A stretch of 64,000 nt of DNA from Taenia hydatigena (GCA_036345935.2 JADWOT020000002.1:17793254-17857253); one strand, 5' to 3'. Counted from the first letter of the stretch, positions 36,201-48,112 are shown. Made by a program: numbers and translations. The notes: generated by a model from the sequence alone, not told the origin.

Positions 36201-36364
36201 TCGCATATGCTAATATTCTAGTAATAATATGCGGTGATATCCGCAACAATTCGCTTTGAGCCATCACCGCAGATTTGATTTGCCGAAGTTTTGTAGTAGA
36301 ATCCACTACAGCAAAGTGGAATATAAATTGAAGTCGATAGACGCAGACCAGAGACCGTGGTACT
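36201..36364 (-). CDS. Candidate internal exon, product unknown
   Basis: Acceptor TTTCGTACCCCTCAG and an ideal GTAAGT donor enclose 54 codons with one base over at each end. The product is helical (LQFIFHFAVVDSTTKLRQIK, then SAVMAQSELLRISPHIITRI). It is one of the best-bordered exons in the window, but no family was recognised and no neighbour exon with fitting phase was found. Confidence 0.4.
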
Positions 36365-37600
36365 CTGAGGGGTACGAAATGAGTGCGGACTAAATATATT
36401 ACATCATTCTGTGGAGCGGTTGCTCGGTCGGCCTTCAAGCCTCACCTCCGTCTCGTCCCAGGGACTTATTTCTGCGTCATATCTACGCGCGGACGATAGA
36501 CGAGTTAGTGTTAGAATGAGTACCGTTCATTGCAGCAGGAAGGACAGGAGAAATCACCTCTTGTTCCAAATTATATGCATTAAATATAATTGTGCACTAT
36601 CCTAACGACAACACATATTCGTCGATTGCGTGACAGTCTCATCTACGACACATCATATCCAACACTGGATTCGAAAACCATGATAAGTATCCACTAAAAG
36701 CGCATCAAATTTGGAGTGGAAATCACTCTTTTGGACCATAACTATGGCTTGAAGATGGAATCAGAAATGAAGTAAACATACTTAGAAGGTGGCGCCATCG
36801 CCAGGGGAAGAAATGACAACACAAATGTGTAATGCCAATCGGATTTCGAGCACAAGAAGCGAAACAAATGCAGCACTTTGGAACTAAATTTAAAAAAATT
36901 TGTCCCATGTCATAATTTTACACGCAGGAGTATCGCATTGAGTTGCAACCAATAATGACGTCTAGCCGCTGGTGCTTTCTCGTTTCAACTTATCAGAGAG
37001 AGGGTCCACTAGTCAAATCAAAGGCCAATTGCAAGGATATCAGTTCGGTTGCAAAATGTGCAATAGGAGGAGACTTGTTGGTTCTAAACGGCCCAGTGCT
37101 GGTTTAGGTGATTATTGCATGCACTCGTCAATTATGGGTTCGGTGTCGTGTTTGAAAAGTGCTTAACCAATCACGTCATCGTTTTTCCCTACAAGACAAC
37201 TCCAAGCATGGCACTTTGCACTAGTGAGGTCTTCCCGCAACAAACATTACGACTTTGTAGGTGGAAGGAGTTGACGTTAACATATGGTTCTACAAGTTTG
37301 TAGCACTAATGCAGGCCAAGTTTATGAAGTGGCAGGCCATCTTAGAGCTGAATTAATGGCTTAAGGCGAAAGCAACAAAGCAGCTATTAATGAAATCCTT
37401 TTATGCAAATCTACAAAGGATATTAAACAAAGCGTTGTGGAAAGAACAAGGAAATGTTTTGAGTAGAAAAAAGGTATTAAGGCGCCATCAAAAGTTGTTC
37501 ATCATTAGGGGGAGGAAGGGGCGCATCGCTGTGGATTTCATGCATTATACAAGAGTTTGTCTTCACGTCGTTGGACGCAGACGCGTGTTGCGACAGGTCA
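36365..37600. other. No gene recognised
   Basis: Frames at 36411-36605 and 36972-37303 (plus) and 36723-36908 (minus) are unsupported. A plus-strand frame from 37390 is basic at its start but runs into the antisense of the CoREST-like last exon. Confidence 0.25.
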
Positions 37601-39806
37601 TCAGCACGTCATTCTTCCTCCACTCCTCGTTCTCTTCCCCGTCGACCCCTGCAATTTTCCGCAAATGGTGCTCTTCAAGCATTGTCTCGATTGATATGGC
37701 GCCATCGCAGCAGCTGCCACGAGCATAGCATCTGGCATATGCTTGCTTTGAAGCTCCGTTTCCTCGGTCTTCCTCCCTTTCACCTGCAGCTCTTCAACTT
37801 CTGCTCTATCACACACAGCGTTTTGAAGGCACTTATTTTCCTTATCATCTGATTCGCTTGATATGTTGCGCCATTGTGTGGTGAGCACATAATTCTCCTT
37901 GGTACTGCAATTCGTACCAGTGATAATGTTGGAGAACGGTCGCAACTCATCCATGGAACTGTTTGACATTAATTCCGATTTACTAGTTGCGAGGGTTGTC
38001 GCTGACACTGGTTCTGGTGTCTGCGAAAGTTTAATTGCACTTTCTGAAGGCTCCATAATGTTCTCAACAGCCTCTTCGGACCCCTCGTTTCTGTTGCTAA
38101 AAGTGACAAGACAAATGTTAGGCAGGAAGAGGCACAACCTCTCTACAATGCCAATGCACAAACAACGCTTAAATTGAAAAACGCGTTTGGATGTAAAGCA
38201 GTACAGAGGAGACTGGCATACTCAACAAAGGCGTCCAAGTCGTATTGCTCTGCATAGGTGTTGTAGAAGTCGCGAATGAAACTCTCTGACTTTGTGCCCA
38301 GATCTCGTGCAATGGCTCCGAAGTCTTTTCCATGGGTATGGAGAGACTTTATGAAGCATGCTAGTTCCACTTCGGTCCAGCAATGAGAGACCCGAGAGCG
38401 ACGGCTTAGAGATGCGTTCTCCTCCATTCCCTCAACCAATGATCCTTTAACTTCCCCATATCCAATGTCTCGAATTGTAGCAACACGAAGTTTTCGATCC
38501 TATAATGGACAATCCATCATGGTTTCTGCATAGAGATGCAAATTAATGGTGTCCTAAGCAGCAATGTGCAAATGTGCTAAGTAACGTGGGCGTGAGATCT
38601 CTTTAAGCTGGCAAAGCAAAGAGCAAGGCAAGCATTCGGGAAAGAATAATCCAGTTGTGTCGAATTGCACTTCCACCGTTGGATGAAGCAGTTTTACTGA
38701 AAAGGGGCATAATCAAATAAATAATTGCAAGAGCCCTGATACAAGATGTGTAACGAAGCTTTGAGGGACAGAAGGTGAAGCTCAACCCACGCATGAGTTT
38801 CGGGATGCAGCAGAAGCTTTGACAACTGCACTACATCTGCCCAATGAGACACAAATCATGCAATAAGTGATCATTGATGACAGCTGATGGAACACGAATA
38901 ACTGATGTTTGTTGGCGCATTGATGCGATTCAGCGGATAATTAGACACACAGCACCCGCTGTAACAAAATATGAGGCTTTATCAAAATCTCAATTTCTTT
39001 TAGCTAAATTTTATCCCTTTGGGTCTTGGCTGAAGTCCTTCATTGGGATAAATCTGTGTACACTCGAGTAAGACTTTGGTCATGCTATTGCAAGCCGTGT
39101 CACATGATACGGTGGCACCAATGTGTGCAAGTGGATTCACGACAAAAATGCACGTAACAATGGAATCAGGTAAAATTAATGAAATGTGTAGAGGTGGGAC
39201 AGTCGCGTCATCAAAGAAATCACTTTAACTTCAAAACACCATCCATTCCAATACAAGCGCATCGTTGGCGGCGCAATCAAGCAAATAAATAACAGAAGCT
39301 TTCATTTTATCATAGGATCATGACATTTACCCAATCGATCGACGCAGACTTATCAATTTCACAAAAGGAAAGAGTTGAAGTTGTCTGGCACTTACTTCCT
39401 TGGGTATGGGTACAAAATTGGACAGTTCTTCGGCAGCGTGTTTGATGTTGTAGTTATGATGGAAGAGAAGCACCAGGGCTCCCTCTTGCGAGAACCTGCA
39501 ACAGTCACAACAAAATCTCTACAAGCCTTCACCATCAATAGCGTGCATTGCTATGCTCAAAGGTAGTCGCATTGATTTAGCGGTAAGGCGCAAAAAAGAT
39601 TTGGATGTCAGTGAGCAATCCACAATGAGCGTACCTATGATTCTTAACTTCTTTTAAATACGCGTCAACGTCTCGCGACAGGGAGCTTTGTTCCGGAATC
39701 CAAACACTTCACTCCCGATCGGAATGCTTTTGCGTATACTCCAGCGACTGGATGCTAGCAGCCTTACTTATGCTGGCCTGATATTCAGGACCAACACGAA
39801 GTCCAG
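37601..39806 (-). pseudogene. RCOR-like: CoREST (RCOR)-like corepressor: ELM2 and SANT2 exons, internal TGA
   Basis: CoREST links LSD1 and HDAC1/2 on chromatin. Four exons can be placed. Exon 1 (39806-39635) begins GLRVGPEYQAS, the ELM2 start, and later SVWIPEQ. Exon 2 (39495-39396) joins through AG|G and reads GALVLLFHHNYNIKHAAEEL then FVPIPKE, the end of ELM2. Exon 3 (38499-38222) holds a SANT domain (CWTEVELACFIKSLHTHGKD, GAIARDLGTKS, FYNTYAEQYDLDAF). Exon 4 (38096-37601) joins through GA|C and is a polar, acidic tail. Introns are 139, 896 and 125 bases. Two defects appear: a TGA at 39711-39709 inside ELM2, with family spacing kept on both sides, and no SANT1 exon in the 896-base gap between exons 2 and 3. 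SANT2 alone could also suit NCoR, but the ELM2 part decides for CoREST. Confidence 0.7.
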
Positions 39807-40573
39807 CTTTGAAAGGCAAGAACGAGAAGAGGAATGTTTAAATGAAGCTGCTACATAACACACAACACCTTGAAAATTCCAAAACGAACCAAAACTTCAG
39901 AAAGTGTAATTGTTGGCACTAATAGATGTGGCACAGCAAAAACCTACCACGTATCACTTTGGAGTGTCTAGATGCTCTTTTCGACCTTCGCTTCATACGT
40001 CGCTGAGTGAAACCCATCCCTACGCTGAACTTGCCACTTTCTGCCAATTATTTAGATCAGGTCAAAGTCGCGGCACAACCTAATGACCTTCACTCATCAG
40101 GTCTAGCTAAACAAAGGTAAAGAATTTCGCCATGTAAAACAGCCATCAATAAATAAGCTGATTTATTTTATTTGTTGAAATGGCACGTGCATCTTAGCAT
40201 AGTGTCAGAAACTTTTGCTGTGCTATAAACACAACTTCCAGTGATGTCCCAATGAGCGAAAGGTGAAGCAGCTCAAAAATACAAGGAATGCACACATCAT
40301 GTGTTTCAGACAGATAAAGGCCAAATTCCTATGTTTTACTGCGGTTAAAATTTCATTTCAATCATGTTGCTGTGACAAGTCGGATTGATGTTTGATCATC
40401 ATTCATTTAAATCGGTGTCGGCTTCTGTAGTCGAGCATTTCTACTCTAACGATCTCACTTTGATTTTTCGTCGATAGAAGCATTTTATTGTATTACCTAA
40501 AAAAATTGATGTGCCGGCAACCAACTTACTTGCATGGCATTTTGAATGGGCGAATTTCGCTCATGTATCGCGG
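39807..40573. other. Nothing further recognised upstream of the CoREST-like gene
   Basis: The poorly conserved N-terminal part of a CoREST gene would lie here (minus strand); no exon could be picked out. Confidence 0.25.
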
Positions 40574-40759
40574 TCAAGTGAATGTGAGCAGCATCTGACC
40601 ATGTGACTTGCAAGCAAAAGTCAAGAAGGCCTTAGTTGCAGCGCCATAAGCACAAGTAGTGCACGTTACTTCCAACCCCTCGACTCTACAGGTGAGGCAA
40701 GTAGGCACGGTACTTTTGTGGCATTTGGTTAACATTGATCTGGCGGGTTCATTCTGCAC
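40574..40759 (-). CDS. Cys-rich open frame, possible zinc-binding exon
   Basis: 61 codons ending in TGA. Cysteines are spaced CxxC, eight residues, CxxC, then a later CxxH (CLTCRVEGLEVTCTTCAYGA and ACKSH), a pattern that suits a zinc-binding module of B-box or treble-clef kind. The frame starts at a GTG directly after a weak GCAAAG border, so the left end is unknown. No family was recognised. Confidence 0.3.
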   Translation of the reverse strand: MQNEPARSMLTKCHKSTVPTCLTCRVEGLEVTCTTCAYGAATKAFLTFACKSHGQMLLTFT

Positions 40760-42421
40760 CTTTGCAGGATCAAATTTTGTTGTGGGAAGTGGTTATTGGC
40801 TGAGGACGGAGTTGTACGTTACGCGCGAGGTAGTTTGTGGGTGGCACAACTTTCATCGATGGCGACTTAACTTGCTATGCATTGCATGTAGAAGAATCGG
40901 CTCGTAGACTTGTTACGAGTTACCTTCTTGGTTGTAGTACTTCTTCTGCCTGATGCAAGGCAGTCGTACATGCCCATGTGAGATGCTACAGGTTCACCTG
41001 TGCCTTCTTGCAGTTACAGCGCGTCCTCTGAGACATTGTTGGTTGTTACCTCCGTGTTTGGCAGGAAGGTGTGAAAAGATATTCGCAGATTAAACGGTCC
41101 GGCGCAAGTTGGTGGACTCGGGCTAGGCCTAAATACTAGTCTTCTGATTGTGCGTCGTTGTAAAACATTAAGCAGCCTCTCAGGAGCAGGCGAAGAATAG
41201 CAATCGTTCTGTTAGAAGAAAATAAAAGGAGTGATTTGATGAGGCAGAGGGAGAAGGAAATAGAAAGAGGTAATGAAAAGGGGAAGGACTTGAAAGGAAA
41301 TGCAGTGATACCAAACTTTGATGGCTATGCAGAGTGCGTAAAGCTCATTGCAAACAGTTTATTTCTTCCATTCGGTCATCCATTTTATTCATTTGATCAT
41401 CTACCCTCTGTTTAAGCATATTTTAAGAGGTTATCAGCGCATTTCATTGGAACAAATACATTTAAGGATAAGCATGATGCTGGTGCTCGTGCTGTGGACC
41501 CACAGACTTCTCTTGACAGGTCCAGTCGGAAAAGCTGTCATCTAATTGATGGAAAGAGAATCGTAGCAAAGTAAAGCTAAAGGGCAGCAAAGGAAGAGAT
41601 GTCATCACCTAGCCTTAATTTTGTGAAATGCAACACTTCTCAACGCTTTTGCCTTTTAAAGCCCTATGAGCGGAGAAGGGAGCAGCAGTGAAGAAACAAA
41701 GGGCACACTCTACGAGGACAAAACGAAGCAAGGCGAGGGTGATGAGGATGAATTGAAATGCGGTGTGGACAATACCGTAGAGTGCTGCGATGGCTGGATT
41801 TCCTCATGTTATTTGAATTCAATTCTTTCTACTTGACACGTGCAGAATGGTTCAGTGTCACGTGCTACATGCGGTGTGCCGTGTGGTCTATTGCAGAGTC
41901 ATGTTTGCTGGCTGGTAGTGCATAATTTATTTTAGTTGCGATTTGACAGATGACTTAAAACGCCTGTGTGCCTCTTCATTGTGTCTGAACTACACATGCT
42001 CTACGGCAGAGAGCCAGAAGTGTCAAACCTTTTCCCAAGACCCTCCAACTTTGCGCACTACGCGAACCCGGAAGTTAGTTCGTGATCAAAACAACCTCAA
42101 TAACAAGCTTCAAGCCACCGCAACACTATTTTGAGGCAACCTAAATATTTATGCATTTACAATTAAGCGTATTCAAAAAAAGACGAAATTGATAATATCT
42201 CACAAGATTCCGGCGATTGAAATCGTGGTCTTGCTAACGACGAAATCTTCGCCTACTTCAAATTTATAGTCTTCTACTTTACTTTTTAACAATTAAGTAA
42301 TATGCTTGATCTGAATCTACAGGTATTAGAATGCCCTTTATTGTGGTAAATGCCTGCTAGGGAAAGTGTTTAGTATAGTTGCTCTTACACTAGAAAGCGC
42401 AATGATGAATTTTGGGGTAGC
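40760..42421. other. Nothing recognised
   Basis: Short frames only (41348-41545, 41943-42134). A G/A-rich tract runs from about 41220 to 41300. Confidence 0.25.
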
Positions 42422-42514
42422 CTAGACCCCGAAAGTAAAGCGAACCGGAGGAGGGCAAAAAGCACCATAGGCACTGGCGCCATCGTTACCGTCGCCGATG
42501 CAACGCATCATGAC

Positions 42515-43009
42515 ATGCAGGTGCTCCTGCTCCTCCATGCAGTCTACCCACATTTGTGCCGCCTCTATTGTGCAGCCCATCTCACCAAATTTATTTTCCT
42601 TCGCTGCACCATTGCTGCCTTCCACTCTCGCAAATTGATAATGAATAGGACTAGGAGCAGAACCTGTCCATCAGTCTTCCTACCACACTTCAGGTACAGT
42701 GAATTGACTTCGCAGGGATTAAAAACGTCAGCAGTCCTCTACCATCTTCACAATTCACCACAAAGCATCACGACATCCGTGTTTTGCTTTCGGGAATTAT
42801 TATCATCGTCCTCATTATTTGCACAAATGGAGCCTTTATTTTTTATGAAAACCATCTGTTATCGCACACGTTGCAGCTTGCTTTTTATCAACACGTTTAC
42901 TAATGACGCTCGTTTTCCCAATATTACCCTACCACCAAAATCCTCTGCTCATTTTAGCCCTCCCGTAAAAGGTGGTGATCCACTTTCGCAATCAAACTGC
43001 TCTAAATGA
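42515..43009 (+). CDS. 164-codon open frame, product unknown
   Basis: The longest uninterrupted ATG-started frame on the plus strand here, ATG to TGA. The first 20 residues are hydrophobic (MQVLLLLHAVYPHLCRLYCA), somewhat like a signal peptide; the rest is Ser-, Phe- and Cys-containing without a recognised motif. A competing minus-strand frame (42625-42422, rich in Glu, Met and Gly) looks as coding-like over the first 100 bases, so the coding strand is unsettled. Confidence 0.2.
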   Translation: MQVLLLLHAVYPHLCRLYCAAHLTKFIFLRCTIAAFHSRKLIMNRTRSRTCPSVFLPHFRYSELTSQGLKTSAVLYHLHNSPQSITTSVFCFRELLSSSSLFAQMEPLFFMKTICYRTRCSLLFINTFTNDARFPNITLPPKSSAHFSPPVKGGDPLSQSNCSK

Positions 43010-44966
43010 TAGCGTTCTCTGTCCCTGGAATCGATCCTTCATCCGACATACCGGGTCTGCATCAAATATGACCCGAGTGAAAGGTCACAGCTGAATCTGT
43101 TCGGCGGTCATACAGAAATATCATCCGAGCATGAGCAAGAGCAATTTAAGCATTGCCCTTATTAATGTTGGATAAATTTGGCTTCATAGATTGGCACCTG
43201 TGGCATTTAGTTCTAAAGAATTGATATTTATTGGAAAGCTGCACGGCCAAGTAACATTGCTCCTTCTGCCCTTGGATTTAGAAGTTGGTTAATTGTGGGC
43301 ATAATCATGACGCTCGCTTAACGTGCGATATTCGTCATTTCATTTCCACAGAGCCTGTACAAGACTGCAAAATACGGTCTTCACTGGGCTAATTCTGTAA
43401 GTGTTGTGTGATTTATGGTTAAATGCTTTAAGAATAGAAGTTATTTTGACGAGTAACACAAGAGAATATTGAGAAAATCACCTGAAAGTACCTTTAGCTG
43501 ACAAATCAGGGGAATTAAATGCCCCTGCTTCTCACCTTAGCTGACAAAATCTAGTACAATACTGAGATTCCACTTCACTGGTCTCAAGATCACCTGCCAT
43601 TTTAAGATGGGTGCGTTTAACTTAGGTCTACAAGGGCATATTGTGTGCTGTCCGTGTAGCATAGCTAACACCCGTTGAAGTCGCCTGGTATGAGAGGTAG
43701 GTTGAATTTCTTTCACATTAATCCAAAGAGTCCGTGTAGCATGAACCACAGTCAGTCTACAGACATAGATGTGGTAAAGATGCTGAATAGGCGATGTTAA
43801 TGTTGAGGTTGGAGTTTACTTGCAGTGTTGCACTGGTGTCCGGCAGTCGGGTAAGAGAGCACATAAAATCCGCGACCCCACCGTGCCTATGTGCTTTTGA
43901 GTGACCTTCCAACAAACGAAGTCGCTTATGCACTAAGCTTTGCATTTGAAATTTGCTAGAACACTTTGACCCTCACTGCGGATGCAAACAATGATTGTGT
44001 TTAGCATTGGGAGAAAATTTTGGTAGAAGAAGAGCTGTAACAATAATCTGCGTGGAAATTTATTAGAAAATGCACTTCGTAGAGCAAGCCTTTGCCATAG
44101 CTTTGCTTGCACAATATAATTTGCTTAGCAGAATCTAATGGATCTTAAGAAGCACAGAAAGTTTGCAACACTAAAGAAGCTCCATAAAAGTGATTTGATG
44201 CGTTCCGCAAAATAAACGAAAATAGGTTAGATTGAGGTTATCGCCTCATCTAAACAAATAAAACTGGCACACACTAGCACTGAGCATGCAAGATCTTATG
44301 TGTTGTCTGCAAAACTTTGGCTTTCCCTTAAAAAGTGTGCTGCGAATGGTAGGGTCTCCGGCCTTCCATCACTGAAGGGTTGAGAATGACGTTTGCCTTT
44401 GGCATCTAGATGATATGATTGCCTGTAATTTGCATACTTTGTAGCAGGTAGCACATTGCTCCACTACTTGTGCACTTCAGTGTAGGCACTGGGGCCGAAT
44501 AGATTCTCTTAATACCATAGAGAAATAAGTTGCGACTCACAAATAAGTTGCAGAACGAGGTTTGTTTTCTTTAGTTTGAGTCGTGAATTTCTACTAATGT
44601 TAGTTTTGGCATGCGTGTGATATCTCTACTGCTTAGATGGACGATCGGTGTGGAGATCAACTAAAAGTAACAGTAGCAGTAACAGTGTAGAACTCTTGCC
44701 GAAAAATGGGACTGGAATCAATTTTGTTGCCTTGCCATATGCACAAGAAGTTTGCCTTTCACTGTGCATTACACATAAGCGTGCAATCAGAACTGTTAAA
44801 TTTCGGTGTAAATGATAGTGCTTAATGGCTTTTATCTCCGGTACGACATGCAGGTAAAATGGTGCATTTTGAAGTCTTTTTAGACACTATTCTTAGCTAG
44901 TAGAATGCTGTTGTCGGAATAAATTATTCTGCGTTAATTTATGTCGTGCTGTGTTAAATTTTGGAA
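43010..44966. other. Weak minus-strand frames only
   Basis: Frames at 43945-43757 and 43749-43537 (minus) lie end to end with a GTAAAC donor and a CTATGTCTGTAG acceptor 63 bases apart, but the phases do not join in the better frames. No exon for a signal peptide was recognised upstream of the FN3 exon at 44967. Confidence 0.25.
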
Positions 44967-45251
44967 ATGACTGTGGCAAAAGCGGTCGATGTAGGAGGAA
45001 CCCCGATTTCCCACTTCTTTCACTGGAACCTCGTGGGCCCTCAAACCTATCTGCTGAGTTAGGACATTCCTAATCTGTTCGAACTCAGTGCCAGCCTAAT
45101 CTATCTGAATGGACTAGCGGCTGATCTATTTGGCGAACCGTCAATGAGAATTTCCAATTTCTCACTGGGAGGGATCGCTCTCGGCTATCTACAGCCTGAC
45201 AAACTGTACAATGTTCGCATCGAAGCATTTATAGATGAAGTCAGCGTTTGA
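44967..45251 (+). pseudogene. Fibronectin-III exon of taeniid oncosphere-antigen type, broken
   Basis: The frame reads TPISHFFHWNLVGPQTYLLS, a TAG at 45060-45062, then DIPNLFELSASLIYLNG and on to LGYLQPDKLYNVRIEAF, ending in TGA at 45249-45251. The closing L.PDKLYNVRI.AF is the fibronectin-III F-strand signature. The order and spacing (HF..L.PVG before the core, an L.P..LY motif 45-50 residues after it) resemble the single FN3 domain of the EG95/45W oncosphere proteins, small secreted or membrane-anchored antigens of taeniid larvae. The stop falls where FN3 domains keep a core Trp after L-S; TGG to TAG is one base. A GTAAGA donor follows at 45259, just past the terminal TGA. Signal-peptide and membrane-anchor exons were not found. 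Probably a non-functional family member. Confidence 0.55.
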
Positions 45252-46787
45252 CCTTACAGTAAGAAATAAGAACACAGCCTATAGGTAAGCTGATGCTTGT
45301 AACTCGGTGCACATTGTTATCACACGATGGAATGTAGGTTAGATTTAGCGTGCCCCACTACTTGCATTGTGATGGACAACAAATGGTCGCATTCTTGCGA
45401 TCACTTCTTCGGGCTTACTTCAAAAAGAAGGCTTGGAAGAGTTATGCTTTTGTAGAGTTAATGGACTCGTTTAACAAAACATAAATGATAAGTAACAATT
45501 TAAAAATAATGCTATGGGAAAGAGCACAAGTATATCAGGTTCTTTTTTCGCTTTAATTTCGTTTTGATTGCCCGGAAGAGGTTTTAAATACGCTGCATTT
45601 ATTGACGTAATTTAAGTGTGCCACCTCTTCTACCAAAGACTCAAAATAGAAGGGACACAATAATTTGAGAAATGTTTGGCTTTCGCGTAGTTGTTTGCCA
45701 CTTATCTGAGATCCACAACACTTCAATTCGTATTGAGAGGTTTTACTACATCTCGTTGGCTTCAGATCGCATTCATTCATGGGAAAAGCACTGTTAAACA
45801 GCAAAGGAGAGCGACTGCACAAAGCCTTGGATGCTTATACCATAAATCTTAAAGGCGTATACTTCGGCTTCAGCATTAAAGTAATATTATTCAAAATGAG
45901 CCTAGTTATTTGTCAATCGCACCATCACTCATCTCAAATTAATAATGCTTTCATTAAAATTTGCATTTATTTCGCTATGCATGAACCTCGTAAAAACCTG
46001 CATCATCCCGTGATTGACGACAGTGGCTTTTGTAATAGTTATTATTAGTTTTGTGTTTATCTATTCCTTCTCCACTCCCGGATGAGTGAATCGTTACTGA
46101 AATCTACAGCTATGTATCACATTTCCGTAGGTAGACGTGCAATTCGCATGCATGCAGCCGTGTGGTTTATTCCGTGTTCAAACTCTCAAGGGTTTGAGAT
46201 CATGCAGTTTGTGTGTCTACCCTGCGTCATGATCCAAAGCGCATGCCGGTAGTCTGCCAGTCTTCATGATCCTTAGTCATATCCCCTCGCCTACAATACT
46301 TTAGCCTACTACTACTTGCGAAGAGTGTCGAGGTGTCAGAGTGCAGCATCACCGAGACTTCATACTGAAAATCGTTGAACAAATTTTACCATCGAACACA
46401 CCGAAAGCATCTCTGCAAACTTTGTTAACTAAAAAAGTTGTTAATGATCCAATGGCTTATTAAGAGAAATTGAAGTAATAATAACAGCAACAGTGAGGGA
46501 ATACGCACCACAAGATAAGACGGATGTTGTTTGTCCTCGAGAAGAAGGAGGTGTAATCCACTCTAACCCAACCATATTCACTCTGCATCGGCTATAACGC
46601 AGTCAATGCTGACCAAAATTGGTATTTTCAAATCTGTCAACGTAAATCAAACGAGTGAGCACCAAGGCTGAAGAGATTAATGGCTACCTACCATCGACAC
46701 TAACGGCAGCGTCATTAAAGCTATCGTCCTTCCAGCATAGCATTAAAGCTTCATCCTCTCCCGTTGTATGGCTTAACAAGGCAAAAT
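45252..46787. other. No gene recognised
   Basis: Overlapping frames at 45553-46048 on both strands have no support. Confidence 0.25.
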
Positions 46788-47018
46788 TCAACTTTTACTT
46801 CTACCACTGACGTCAGAGAACACTTCGACCTTTACGTGCCTCTCACGAAACTCATTTCCAGATCCAAGCTGGAGAACTGCTGCAGTCCTGCTTAACCTGT
46901 CCTCGAGAAGAACAAAACAGCCACCGATCAGAGAGGCTTCCCTCGACACCAGACAGTGATAAAGACAACGAAGAGTAACATAAGGAAACTGCAACTGCTG
47001 GGCAAATGAGAATTCCAT
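46788..47018 (-). CDS. Small open frame with strong start context
   Basis: 76 codons, ATG to TGA, with an excellent start context (AAGCCATGGA). The product is compact and hydrophobic in the first half (QLQFPYVTLRCLYHCLVSRE) and strand-like in the second (LLEDRLSRTAAVLQLGSG, then RHVKVEVFSD). A GTTAAG inside might be a donor. No family recognised; a small intracellular protein or a first exon are both possible. Confidence 0.3.
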   Translation of the reverse strand: MEFSFAQQLQFPYVTLRCLYHCLVSREASLIGGCFVLLEDRLSRTAAVLQLGSGNEFRERHVKVEVFSDVSGRSKS

Positions 47019-47841
47019 GGCTTACATTGAATCAGCATCAATTCATGGGAAAAGGAAGACTTAATGTGTTTGGAGAGGAAGTGAGGTAGACAGTGAAAGA
47101 TGTAGGATGTGGGGTGATGGTGGCCAGACAAGTTGGAGGAATTGAAGTAGGCCTATAGAGAAACCGGCTTTGGAGGGATGGGAATTTGGGAACAAGTCAA
47201 TTAGCCAAAGTCCAACATTTAGTCCAAAATCATCTTAACTCTGTGAATGATCATGAAATCGTTGCTGTTAAACTCAAGCAGACGTGCATATCCCTTAAGG
47301 TCATTGTTGCAATTCTCATTCTCTGATGCAATTTCTTAATGCAGATTGCCGTTTTGTGTTGAAAGATTTATCTACACGTGTTGGAACACCTGCCCTCACT
47401 AGCCGACAGCCAGCAGGTTATCAGTCTGTGTGTAGTACGTGTTCTGTGAAGTTATGCTTTGGTCTTCTCACATATCATCATTATAAGTCCGACGTTTGCC
47501 GAATTCCTTCAGCGTGGGTGTGTTGGCATGCTTACACGCACGTAGACATCAAAAATGAAGCGACAATCCCACCCACGAGACGTTTATATACACATCAAGG
47601 ATTTATATAAATAGCTGGCTCCACAAAGTTGCAATGGTGAGACTTTCGCCACTGAGATAAACGGATTGCACCACAATACTTTCCCATTTCCTATTTTACA
47701 ATCCCAGTCTCCTCTCCATTTTCATGCAACATCATCCATGCTCTACTTCAGTAGCACGGCTTTGTTATGTTTGCATGATCCATGTACTGCCGTATCCTGA
47801 TTTTCGAATTCTAGGTGCAACTGTGAATCACTACGGAGAAA
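47019..47841. other. Nothing recognised
   Basis: A plus-strand frame at 47326-47610 is open for 94 codons but has no motif or border. Confidence 0.25.
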
Positions 47842-48112
47842 TTACTCAACCAAAGGACCACCACTGAGATGTGATTGTGAACTGCGAGATTCAGCTACCA
47901 TTGGTGCAAAATGCGATAGCGCTGGCTGCGTGCCGCGCTTAGTGGGAGTGAGAAGGACATGACGTCTGCATTGGGTGACGACTACAGCAGTGGGCTTGAG
48001 GCAATTGTGGGTCACTTCGAGGTTGGTCCACACACTGGTGTCAATTTGTTTGGGAGCCCTGTTTCTGGACCCACACACCGCACACCTATCGCCTCCCTTC
48101 TCAACGGAACGT
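47842..48112 (-). CDS. Terminal exon with CAVCG motif, product unknown
   Basis: The acceptor is a run of eight T followed by AAAG; an in-frame TAA lies just outside it. The exon supplies the last base(s) of a split codon and then 89 codons to TAA at 47844-47842. GC content and codon use stand out from the flanks. The product starts basic (RSVEKGGDRCAVCGSRNRAP), has further Cys/His residues (THNCLKP, TQCRRH), and ends in a Ser-rich tail (SRSSQSHLSGGPLVE). The four-cysteine pattern could bind zinc. No family recognised. Upstream exons were not identified. Confidence 0.45.

Noticed and set aside
38222..38499. SANT exon as NCoR/SMRT
   Set aside because: GTKSE favours NCoR slightly, but the upstream ELM2 exons on the same strand are typical of CoREST.
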